Origin: Saururus chinensis
Taxonomy: Eukaryota > Streptophyta > Magnoliopsida > Piperales > Saururaceae
Direction: 5' to 3'
Assembly: GCA_035235625.1 (NCBI GenBank)
Contig: CP141142.1
Span: 13,298,995-13,362,994 of the forward strand
DNA: 64,000 nucleotides
This document shows, piece after piece, positions 1 through 9,744 of the stretch. The notes below the pieces were generated by a model. It did no database searches and was not told the origin of the DNA. It saw only the letters and a list, made by a program, of their open reading frames with translations. How positions within the stretch are numbered: the first letter of the stretch is position 1; every line of letters begins with the position of its first letter. Both the position numbers and the translations under genes were made by a program.

Positions 1-429
1 CGTCATTATGCCCCTGCCGGCGGCCTTCTCCTGTCCCCCCTGAGCACCCTTCCATCCAAACCACCTCTCACAGTCCTCCCTCATGGTTTTTCCCGGTCAC
101 TCCATGGCCACCTACGATCTAGCTCCCGGCTCCGCCTCTTCCCCATCTTCCTCTGTGCCCATTGATGACCTATTCACTCCCATGCCGGCGGTGGTCTGCT
201 TTCTCAATTCCCATCTCCCGCAGCTAGTCACCATGTGCTATGACTCTGCCACTTTCCTCATTTGGCAGATTCAAGTTTGCGGCCTCCTCAAGGGCTACAG
301 CATCATGGGGTTCCTGGACGGCTGCACTCCATTCCCCCCACCAGCAACATTGCTGGCCGTCGCATGGCTGCCCAGTGGTGTTCTATCAATTGAGTGCTTC
401 TCACTACCATTCGCGCCACCATTTCTCCC
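1..429 (+). other. Copia leader or gag N-terminal region, no clear domain
   Basis: This C-rich stretch precedes the recognisable gag domain and should be copia leader or N-terminal gag. Open frames exist (for example 83-532), but I recognise no conserved motif in them. The reading frame that becomes gag is already interrupted here. Confidence 0.5.
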
Positions 430-888
430 TCGTTACTCGGCTACTTCATCGGCCTTGATTCCGCTGCCGCCCTTTGAACTGCCGCTGAGGATCGCTTCCT
501 CTCCACCTTCCCAACTCACATCCTCAATGTGAAGGAGCATCTCGCTGCCCATGTCCAAGGCGATAGCAATATGACAGTGTATCTCGATGGCCTCAAAGCT
601 TATGCCGATCAGCTTGTTGCAATCGGCGCTCCCATTTTGGACCTTTACTTCTTCCACAAGATGCAGAACGGCCTCTCTGGAGCATACTTTGTTTTCTCCA
701 CCACCCTCCATGTTTGTGGTGTATCCATTCCTCTCCTGGAACTTTGGACACTTCTCCTTGCTGAGGAAGCCAGCCTCTCTCATGCCCCTGCTGCCCCCAC
801 TGTGGGCCTGCCTCCTGCGACAACCTTCACTACCCTCCACTCATGGCCTCCGTCTCCTCCATCCACTGGCGCTCCCCTTTCCTCCTAG
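430..888 (+). pseudogene. Copia gag (UBN2-type) remnant
   Basis: Copia gag forms the virus-like particle that packages element RNA. The + frame covering 529-888 reads like the UBN2/Retrotran_gag_2 domain: a helix with YLDGLKAYADQLVAIG, then HKMQNGLSGAY, then LLELWTLLLAEEASL, matching the usual order (linker helix, hit-rate loop, 'LL..EE' end). No initiation codon is obvious; the conserved frame runs into a stop upstream near 477. The protein ends at a proline-rich tail. The gag zinc knuckle is not recognisable in the following frames. Confidence 0.75.
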
Positions 889-1289
889 GGTGCTGCCCCG
901 CCTGCCACCTATGGTCTCTTGCCTCCAGTCCCTCCCCACGCCACCACCAACCTCTATGGACTGCCTCCCCCTCCACACAGTTGCCTCCTACCGGCTCCCC
1001 TTGGCGGGCTGGCCGCTACCCCCTATGTCGGGGGCCCTGCCCTCACCCTTGCTGCAACATATGGGCGGGTGCTTCTCGGGGCCTTCTCCCCACCCTCGTC
1101 GGCCGTGGGGCACCCAGACCAAGTGGTGGCTCTCCTCATAGACATTGGCACTCAGGTCCTCGCGGCCGTGGCCCTCAGCCCCCTGTCAGATTTGCGGCGG
1201 GACCAACCACTCAACCAAGACTTGTTGGGAGCGCTACTCCAACCAAGGCAGCTTCTCCTCCGGTTCCCTCGCCCTTCGGAGGCTCCCAC

Positions 1290-1770
1290 CAAGTGGCTCC
1301 TTGATAGCGCCACCTTAGACCACGTGACGACGGATCTTGGTAACCTCTCCCTCCACATGCCACACTTGATGTCTGGCCATTTCAACATCAGGAATGGTGC
1401 TGCTTTGCACATCTCATCCATGGGTCACACCACCCTCCATCTTGGCACCTCTAACTTTACCCTTCGCAATGTTTTACATACTCCATCTATCTCTCACAAT
1501 TTTCTTTCCGTTCATAAACTCCCTCTTCATAATAACTGTTCACTAACCTTTGATGCCTCTCATGTTACCATTCAGGACACTAGCTCTTGGTGCATACTCT
1601 TTCGAGGACCGTGCCAACATGGTGTATATCTAGTGTCTTCTACCATCGCCGTGTCTCCTACCACCTTGCTTGCTTCCGCCTCCTCCACCCTTTGGCATTA
1701 TCGCCTCAGGCATCCATCCTCCACTATGTTTAATTTACTTGCTTCTACTTTGTTGCCTTCAATAAAAAAA
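1290..1770 (+). pseudogene. Copia protease and GAG-pre-integrase remnant
   Basis: Within the frame 919-1932 the aspartic protease starts at WLLDSATLDHVTTD (from 1294). The family active site is D-S-G/A, and the DSA form is kept. The following strands (HTTLHLGTSNFTLRNVLHTP, then HNFLSVHKL) are typical of the copia protease to GAG-pre-integrase link. LWHYRLRHPS at about 1690 is the conserved start of GAG-pre-integrase. The integrase then continues in another frame after an A-rich run near 1762, consistent with a homopolymer frameshift. Confidence 0.85.
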
Positions 1771-2525
1771 ATGACATCCTTAAAAATTGTAATAGTTGTC
1801 TCACTAGTAAAGCGCACAAACTCCCCTTTCCGCTCTCCCAAAAGAGCACCTCACACCCCCTTGAAATCATCCACTCGGATGTTTGGGGTCCCTCTCCGGT
1901 CACATCCTTTCTCGGCTTTTGCTACTACATGATCTTCGTCAATGACTTCTCCCGTTACACTTGGCTTTACCCCCTTGAACTCAAATCTGACGTCACCAAA
2001 TGTTTCCTCCTCTTTTATGCCATGGCTGAACGGACCCTTAAACAAACCCTTACCACCCTCTGCACTAATAATGGCGATGAATACCTCAATCACTATCTCT
2101 CCTCATACCTCTCCTCTCATGGCATCTCCCACCAAACTTCTTGCCCCCATACCCCCAAACAAAATGGTGTTGCAGAGCGAAAACACTGACACATAATCGA
2201 AACTACCTTTGCCCTCCTCTCCCACCCCAACATGCCTCTCTCCAATTGGGTAGACGCCACTTGCACCGCCACCTACCTTATCAATTGCCTTCCCTCTCCC
2301 TCGCTCCAAAACATCTCTCCCTACCATCTCCTTTTTCATCAACCTTCCGACTACTCCTACCTCAAAGCCTTTGGTTGTTGTTGCTTCCCTTGGACCCGCC
2401 CCTTCTCTTCCCACAAACTCTCCTCACAAGCCATCCCATGCATCTTTCTTGGCTATTGTCCTACTACCAAAGGATACCGTTCCTCTCCCATCCTGTCTAC
2501 ACCTTCCGCCATGTCCGCTTTTGAG
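1771..2525 (+). pseudogene. Copia integrase remnant
   Basis: The frame resumes with the zinc-binding pair (CNSC, then KAH), followed by IHSDVWGPSPV with the first catalytic Asp. YYMIFVNDFSRYTWLYPL is a core copia integrase signature. The second catalytic position reads LCTNNGDEYL where the family has a DNG motif, so Asp appears replaced by Asn. PHTPKQNGVAERKH keeps the catalytic Glu. An in-frame TGA follows at 2187-2189, after which the same frame continues with NWVDATCTATYLINCLPS and FGCCCFPW into the C-terminal region. Stop and lost Asp both argue for inactivity. Confidence 0.88.
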
Positions 2526-2875
2526 AGGATGAGTTCCCCTACCACACCCACACAACTCCCCCAAACCCTACACCCCCTATCTCCCTTCCCATTTCCATAG
2601 ATCCCACTTCCCTCTCCCTCCCTACCCCTCACTCTCTCCCAGAATCATCCCACTCCTTTACCCTCTCTCTCCCCTGCCCTCCTCACCCCCTTCCTCTCCC
2701 ATTCCTATGCCAGCCCCATTCTTCTCTCTTGCATCCTCTCCCACCACCTCCCCCTCCCTTCCCTCCTCCTCACCTGATGATCACTCATAGCAAAGCTGGG
2801 ATCATATGCCCTTGTGTTCCCTTCTCACTCTCTCTCCTCCTCAAACCGAACCCCCTTCCTTCAGAAATGCTTCCT
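2526..2875 (+). other. Proline-rich spacer between copia integrase and RT
   Basis: This stretch is very rich in C and T and encodes Pro/Ser/Leu-rich sequence in several frames. Copia polyproteins commonly have a low-complexity linker between integrase and reverse transcriptase. No independent gene is visible. Confidence 0.6.
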
Positions 2876-3767
2876 CCATTCCCGAATGGAGTGCTCCTAT
2901 GGATGAGGAGATCAAAGCCCTCAACACCAAGGCACTTGGAACTTAGTGGTTCCCTCACCCTCCTCCAATGTCATTGGTTGCCAATGGACTTACAAGGTCA
3001 AATGCAATGCCAATAGGACCATCTCCTGCTATAAGGCATATCTCGTTGCCAAGGGGTTTCATCAAGAAGAAGGACTTGAATATAATGAAACATTTAGTTC
3101 CATGGTCAAACCTTACACAGTTTGGATTGTTCTTAGTCTCGTTCTCACCCTAATGCTTCCTCCATGGCACCATCACCGAAGAACTCTACATGGAACAACC
3201 TCCTGGCTACCATGATAAAAACCAGCCCAACCATGCTTGTCGCCTTCAAAAGGCCCTCTATGGCTTCAAACAAGCCCCACGAGTTTGGTACCTTCGCCTC
3301 TCCACCTACCTCTTCTCCCTTGGATTCACCTACTGTCACGCTGACACCTCTCTTTTTCTTCACACCTGAGGATCCCACATCACCATCATTGTTCTCTACA
3401 TTGATGACATCCTCATCACTAACAACCAACCCCCACTCATCCACAAAGTCATCTCCTCCTCAGCATTACCTTTGCCATAAAAGACCTTGGTGATCTCCAC
3501 CACTTCCTAGGCATTGATGTCACCAGCACCTCTGCCAGCCTCTTCCTCTCCCAACCCCAATACACCCTTGATATCCTTGCCCTTGTCTCAATGTTCCAAT
3601 ATAAGGAATCCCCCACTCCCACCACTTACAAATGCCCTCCCCCCGATCCCCATGACCCCCTCTTTCCCTACCCCTCTCATTACAAAAGCATTGTTGGTGC
3701 CTTACAATACCTCAACTCTATTTGTCCCGACCTTGCCTATGCCATCAACTATGTATGCCAACATATG
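2876..3767 (+). pseudogene. Copia reverse transcriptase remnant
   Basis: RT starts with EWSAPMDEEIKAL, a stop, and then GCQWTYKVKCNANRTISCYK and AYLVAKGFHQEEGLEYNETF, the conserved fingers/palm entry. The catalytic box YIDDILIT is intact at about 3393-3420, but in a different frame from the upstream part. AIKDLGDLHHFLGIDV and ALQYLNSICPDLAYAINYVCQH follow. The coding sequence is cut at 3767 by the solo LTR and resumes at 6508-6513 with the RNase H entry helix. Several frameshifts make it non-functional. Confidence 0.9.
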
Positions 3768-4398
3768 TGTAACAACCGTGAATTTTCTGTATGATTTCTT
3801 GCCTCTAATAAAATTATTTTGTGAGTTTTTAATTATTTTAAATTATTTAGAGGTAAATATTTTGAAAGTTTTATATGAGTGTGATAGAGCTCGGCGAGAC
3901 GAGCATAACAAACCTAAGAACGTACGAAACGGAGGTTGGGAGTGAAAGTTACAACCTCGGGAAATGTGCCATATGGGTGGGACCCACTTTAAAAGTGCCA
4001 GATAACCTACCCATGTGGGGTCTAGTTTTGAATGGCTTGTTGATACGAGTCTATTGGTACCAAGAACGTGCAATTCCAACTTCGGGATAAGAAAATATCG
4101 CGTTTTAAAGTTGAAATTGTATTTGATTAAAATAATAATAAAATATTATAAATAATTAAGAAAAGGACAAACTAGCTGGCGTCACTGCTGATGCCAGCAG
4201 TTGATGCCATGCCGAGCTGCTCAATGGCATAAGCCGTGGCTGGTCAACCGTGCCGCGCGGAACGACATGCGCACAAGCCCCGTCAGACTCACGGTGGGTA
4301 TGCACGAACACGCGCACCAAGTGCGGCGGTACCGCATTTTTGGCCAGTAGGGATGCGACATGTGTTGCATGCACACCATCGGCTAGCAGGGCTTCTCC

Positions 4399-4405
4399 TA
4401 TAAAT
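4399..4405 (+). promoter_or_regulatory. Candidate TATA box of LTR D
   Basis: TATAAAT lies about 630 bp into the LTR, preceded by a GC-richer stretch and followed by a region in which transcription would start. This is the expected U3/R arrangement for an LTR promoter. Confidence 0.5.
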
Positions 4406-4423
4406 TGAAACTTCGATTTAGTT

Positions 4424-4835
4424 TTTCGAAAGAGTTTCCAGAGTCATTCTGAGTCTGTTTTCTTCCGTTCAATGAGCGTTCTTAACTAAATTGAGGGTGT
4501 TCTACGCAATGGAAGTGTCCATTCTTCGAGTTAGCGACCCTATATGGGGGAAACGTCCCAGGATAAGGGGAGGTTCTGTCTGCCGCCTAAAGGCTTGTGA
4601 AGGGTAAAATATCTCCGGGTAAGGGGAGATTCTGTCCGTCGCCTACAGGTGTGTTGTGAGAAAAGTGTCCCGGGCTAAGGGGAGGTTCTGTCCGTAGCCT
4701 ACGGGTTTGGAAAGAGAAAAGTGTTCCAAGTCAAAGGGAGGTTCTGTCCATAGCCTATAGGCACGAAAAAAGAGTTTCCGGAGTCATTCGGAGTCTGTTT
4801 TGTTCTATTCAAAAAGTGTTCTTACCTAAATCATG
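4424..4835 (+). repeat. Tandem repeats of about 55-59 bp inside LTR D, framed by a duplicated block
   Basis: A module containing AAGGGGAGGTTCTGTC recurs near 4566, 4621, 4676 and 4735, so four copies at 55-59 bp spacing. The array is framed by two copies of a longer block (AGAGTTTCC.GAGTCATTC, near 4430 and 4773). It lies just downstream of the TATA box, in the presumed R/U5 region. Confidence 0.8.
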
Positions 4836-6512
4836 TGTGCCAGACATTGTGGTGGGGTTATTTTCTTGGTTGGAGACCTCCAGAATGCCAAAAGTGGACA
4901 TCTAATTTACTAGTGTCCTGCTTATCAATTTCAAACTCGCGCGAAAAGCGAGGTAGGGGCTTTTATACTTTCTTATGACATGATTATAACATTTGGTTGT
5001 GTTTTTAACTTATTATTTTTATGACTCTCGCATGTTATGCTTTAGATATTATTTTTAAGTTATGATTTATGATTTCTACACATATATCCAATCTGTTGAA
5101 TGGTTAATCATTGAGATAGAATATGATTTATATATCATATATTTATAATGTTATTATATATATTCGATTAGTCGAATGATTTGCCGCTGGAAGCGAATAT
5201 GTTTTATAGTACATGCATTATGGTTGCCTCACATATAATAGTTTGACCGAATGTTTATCCATGGATTTTAATATAAATTATACACGGTGGAGCATGTAAG
5301 ATAGCGACAAACTAGCTTCGCCACTATTTTCATTGGAAATGAATACAGTATATTTGAAAGACAGTTTTAGAGGATTTGTCCTTGTTGAAAAGAGGATACT
5401 CAAGATTATTTTTCAAAAGATGTATAAGCATGGTGATCAAGTCACTGAAGTGGGAGAAAGAAGGGGTATTTGTCTCATTGGAATGAGCGACCAACCTTAC
5501 CTTTGTAGTCGTTAATAGTGACGTTCCCATGACTTGTAGAGGCGGAGCTAGGGTTTTCAAAACGATAAACATTGGGATATAATGTTTTAAAAGAAAACAA
5601 CCTTTTTTGGAGTCTGGGAACTCTAGGATATTTGGATTGAGTCTAGGACTCAAGACTATGAGTCTGGGACTCTTGAGTGTTTTGGTTGTTCGGAGCTATT
5701 GTTGGGCACCCTGATCGAGCTCTGTTGACTAGATGAGGACACAATTAATCCAGTTCAGAATCGGATGTATGGTACCTATTTTAGCCTAGTGAGCCCCTAA
5801 CGAAGGGCAAGACCCCTGATTTGCCCCTAACGAAGGGCAATTATCAAGGCTACGCGCGTTAGGGTAGAGAGTATCATGGGAAGACTCTCTACTCTCTAGA
5901 TCTCGGCACCCCATGAGCCCGGGTGGCTCTTCTATCCACAAGCACGAAATATTAGAGATGATCTATGGAGAAGTAAGAGGTCGCTACTTTGTACATGCAG
6001 CAAATTCTTATTAATATATATATGTCTGGGACATTCGTAGTGAGCCATGAGAGCTTGCAAACCCTAGTAGCATCTTCGATACATAGGAAGAAGCTCTAGG
6101 GGTGGTTTTGGGTGAGAGGCACACCCTATTTTCATTGAAAAATATTATATATGATGTATTGTGAAATTGCTGTGTTTATTCATGCATGATTGTATACGCT
6201 CCCCTACTGAGTATTTTAAAATACACACCACCCCCCAGACTTTGCAAGACTCTACGAAGCTTAGTGTGCAGGTAAAAGGGCCTACTCCGAGTTTTATCGA
6301 TGTGATTTCAAAGATTTCAACCACACCGAAATGAGTAAGAACTCTCATTATTTTTCTCTTGTGTATTTGTACACGGACCATGGTTCCTAGGAAATTATTA
6401 TTATATTATTGCATAAGGCTAGCGGCTCCAATCGCGGGCCCGGGTAAACTCCAATATCTTTATGAAAAGAAAAATTTATATGCTTCCAAAAATCCTGGGG
6501 CGCGACAATATG

Positions 6513-7085
6513 CACAACCCCTCCATCTCTCACTACATGGCCTTTAAACGCATCTTCCGATACCTCAAAGGTACCTTCACTCATGGGCTCCTCCTCAGAC
6601 CTAGTGACTTCACTCTCTGTGCCTTCTTTGACTCTAACTAGGCTGGTGACCCCATTGATCACGGGTCTATCTCCGGCTACTGCCTTGACCTAGGTCCCAA
6701 CCCCATCCTATGGAAGTCCAAGAAGCAACACATGGTGGCCCTCTCCTCTATAGAAGTCGAATACTGAGTCCTCTCCAGCATGGCTATTGAGATTACTTGG
6801 GCTCTCATCGTCCTCACCTTCCTTGGAGTATCCCTCCCTTCCACTCCAATCCTATGGTGCGATAACAAGTTCGCAATTTCTCTCTCAGCTAGCCCCGTGT
6901 TCCATGCCTAGACCAAGCACATAGAGATCGATCATCACTATGTTTGGGAGCAGGTCTTACTAGGCAAGATAGAGGTCCAGCATATTCCCTCCGCTCAGCA
7001 GGTTGCCAATGTCCTCACTAAGCCTCTCTCCATCGAGCATCTTCAATTGTTGCATCCAAACTCATGGTTCTACCATCACCATGAG
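6513..7085 (+). pseudogene. Copia RNase H remnant
   Basis: After the solo LTR the copia frame resumes with FKRIFRYLKGTFTHGLLL, the conserved link before RNase H. CAFFDSN, a stop, and AGDP carries the first catalytic Asp region. GYCLDLGPNPILWKSKKQ, then VALSSIEVEY and HIEIDHHYVWEQV follow, and HIPSAQQVANVLTKPL closes the domain. Stops replace residues at the SN*AG, VEY*V and HA*TK positions. The coding part ends a few bases before the 3' LTR. Confidence 0.9.
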
Positions 7086-7087
7086 TT

Positions 7088-7336
7088 TGTTGGGGGCTAT
7101 TAAGGCCACCTCAGCACTTGCGACCATGGCAATCCAACTACATGCCCCCCATGCCACCTCATGGATCCTAGACTCCCCTCTTCTTACCATCTCCACCTTC
7201 CACTTGTCACTTTCTAGATGTACATCACTTCTTTGTCTTTTCCCTAAAGGGAAACACATGTATGTATCTATATATAAATGTACATAGTAATGCAATATAC
7301 TCTTTTTTGGCTACTTGTTCTCATTTACGTCCAACA
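7088..7336 (+). repeat. Copia 3' LTR, 249 bp
   Basis: The LTR opens TGTTGG directly after the RNase H stop region and closes CCAACA, giving a 6 bp perfect terminal inverted repeat. A TATA-like stretch CTATATATAAATG lies near 7268-7280. The 5' partner LTR and left TSD are outside the window, so GAAGG (7337-7341) can only be a candidate TSD. Confidence 0.8.
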
Positions 7337-7773
7337 GAAGGGGTTTTACATCCCTTTGAGGATGGGTTTCCTCCCTGGGTGTGAAGAGCAAATTTTCTAT
7401 TATGAGTTAATTGATGTGTTTTTAGACCTGAGATTTTATTTTGGTTTGTTTGTGTCTACCGGCTTACCATGGGATATTTTCCCAGTTAGGTAACTTACCT
7501 AAACTGCTTTAGTTTTTTATTTTAGGAATTTGAATCTTCCCTGTTAGGGATCATCTTGGGTGAGAAGATCTGCTTAGGCTTCGGATAGGATAAGTAGGAT
7601 TGTTTTCTCAATTGCGAGGCATTCATTGGATGGTTTATGCATGTGCATGGAATATAATCCTCATTGACATAGTAGTGTAGGGACAATGATGTTTAGGTTA
7701 CACATGGTGAGTATGACATGATTATACTTGAACATGTAGGATGACATGTGGTTTCATATATTTGATTAAGCAA
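7337..7773. other. Unassigned AT-rich DNA, possibly gypsy LTR debris
   Basis: No coding motif is visible. The stretch lies between the copia LTR and LTR A. Together with 9214-9680 it has the feel of long LTR sequence (CATG-rich degenerate short repeats), but I cannot prove it. Confidence 0.35.
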
Positions 7774-9213
7774 TGTCACACCCTGGCACCGCCCGACCCG
7801 AGCCGAACCCGGTCCAAGGGTAGGTCAAGCTCGCGGGGCGACGAAATTAAAAGAGATTAACAAATAGCATAAGACTTAGCCCCACATATAGGTGGTTTAA
7901 CTAGCAAAGTTACGCACCTCGCGATTTTTGAGCAAGAGTAAAAAGGTAGAACAAAAGAGAACTTTAATTCTAAACTAGTTCACAAGTCTTATACCCACAT
8001 ACATAGAATCCTGAGCCAACACACATGGCTCGAATTATAAAGTCTCAAACAAATCTAAAAATATAAGATATACATGAGTCTAAAACAAGAATCACCATAC
8101 ATGATATTCTATTATCATAACAGAAAAAATCAGATTAACATAACAAAGTCTAGAGGCGTTTATGCCTAATCCCATTCTCTCCCCGACTGTTCCTCATATA
8201 GAGGATCCTGCCCAACTGCATATCGCACCATGCAGCCCCAAAACAAAAACACAAAAAGTGGGGTGAGTAAAACTTAGTAAGGCTTAAAGACAACGACAAT
8301 AATAAAAAAACCATCACGACATGGTAATATAGCAATTCAGATTCATAATTAACATGGTATGCCCTTTTCTAATCATTCCCTTGCTAAACCCCTATTTATC
8401 CATAAATATAAGAGTTAGCAGGCATAAATAATCATATCATAACTTAGCATCCATCCTACATAAGTAATGATCCTCATCCATTCAAAATAAAGTATAATAG
8501 CATTCATAACCCGCATGAGAAGTGTCTCTCATACCCTTTCTGATCATGCGACCATATCACATAAACTTGCATAATAGTGTCTCAATCACACCATTAAGAT
8601 CACACATTCATATCACACAAACCTGCGTAATAGTCTCAATCACATGATTCAGATCGTATATTCATATCACATCAACATGCATGAGTGTATCTAACACATA
8701 ATTCAGATCACTTCCTTTTTAGGCCTAATTGGGGATTAGGCTCTAAATCTCTTAACTCGGCCCTTTCCCATGTCAGCCCCTTTCCTTTTATAAGAAGTGA
8801 TGGGCTATACCTAATTAAAACTTGGGGTGATAATAAAATATTTAACTAAAATAGGTATATTGGCTATTTAAACTCTAATTAGGGCTAGAAAAGTTTTTAA
8901 TTTTTTTTAATAACTTTCTTTGATGTCTGCGACATTTTGGACTAAAAACCCTAAATTTGACCATGGGGCCCACAGGGGGTTCTTGCCATATCCTAATTTT
9001 TGATAAATGTCCAAAAATTTTAAAAAATCCCAAAAATTTACCAATGGTTTAGATTCACTTAAAATGAACAAATATGAAGTTATTTTTATTTAAAACCTTT
9101 GGAAATCACCTTCATTTCAAAAAATTATCAAAATTGATCAAAAACGGCTTAAACCACATAAAAGAAATTAAACATAATGAATTTAAAATTAGTTCAAGTT
9201 CAGGGATCTTACA
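7774..9213 (-). repeat. Gypsy LTR, family A, 1.44 kb
   Basis: Read on the - strand this block starts TGTAAGATCCCTG and ends CCAGGGTGTGACA, classical chromovirus-type LTR termini. No gag or pol sequence is attached on either side. The flanking 5-mers are AGCAA and TACAT, so there is no TSD and the solo-LTR history is not proved. Related end fragments are seen at 9685-9745 and 12096-12329. Confidence 0.7.
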
Positions 9214-9744
9214 TACATGGTGAATGTGAATATTGAAACATGCTTATGGAGTATGTGAATGCTAAAATGAGATTTATATAATTTCACACGGTGTGCATGT
9301 GTGTTATGAATTATGAATGAACTTATGATGTAAAGGTGGCATGAGTATGTTTATGGAATGCGATTTATATCATCATGCATAGGTGACATGAAAATGTACA
9401 TGGAATGTAATTTATCTCATAATGCACAGGTGTAGAGAATGAATATGTGATACATGTTTAGATTGGGGATGCATGTGGTATTTTCATGAGTTTATATATA
9501 ATATCAAAACCCTTATTCAGCTAGTCTCAACCCTCTTTAGTTTGTTGTTCTTGTTTATGTAGGTGCTTCAGATGTCCTTTATGTTGAGCATGAGGATGGA
9601 CACACATCATGAGAGCGGATTTAATATTGGGTTGTGATTAGACTCGTTATATGATGTGATGGTCTTATTGTCATTCCCTGACTCATGCCACCCTTAACCT
9701 ATACCCAGTCTAAGGAGGAAGCGGTACGCGACACGATGAAGTGA
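9214..9744 (+). other. Gypsy LTR/leader remnant with a family A end fragment
   Basis: The first part holds degenerate CATG/ATG-rich repeats of 25-50 bp typical of long LTRs. The last 60 bp (about 9685-9745) resembles the family A LTR end, with GTACGCGACACGATGAAGTG matching the block near 12150. No coding sequence is visible until the RNase H remnant. Confidence 0.4.

Larger units (their letters stand above)
3768..6507 (+). mobile_element. 2.74 kb solo LTR (family D, gypsy-like) with perfect TSD
   Basis: The insert begins TGTAACAACCG and ends GGGGCGCGACA, that is TG...CA termini. It is flanked by a perfect 5 bp duplication ATATG at 3763-3767 and 6508-6512. Removing it rejoins copia RT to RNase H in the expected order. 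No gag or pol motif is visible inside, so a solo LTR from LTR-LTR recombination is the simplest reading. Long LTRs of 2-4 kb starting TGTAAC/TGTAAT and ending GACA are typical of Tekay/Del-type chromoviruses; that assignment is inference. Confidence 0.92.
1..7336 (+). mobile_element. Ty1/copia LTR retrotransposon, 5' end outside window
   Basis: Domains run in copia order on the + strand: gag, protease, integrase, reverse transcriptase, RNase H, then a short 3' LTR. Integrase before reverse transcriptase is diagnostic of copia. The 5' LTR and start of gag lie left of base 1. Every domain is broken by stops or frameshifts, so the element is dead. A separate solo LTR (3768-6507) splits the element just before RNase H; without it about 4.6 kb of copia remains here. 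The short 249 bp LTR resembles small-LTR copia lineages such as Ale, but I cannot assign a clade without a tree. Confidence 0.93.

Noticed and set aside
7774..9213. LTR A as a clean solo LTR insertion
   Set aside because: Flanking 5-mers AGCAA and TACAT do not match, so a TSD-based solo insertion is not shown.
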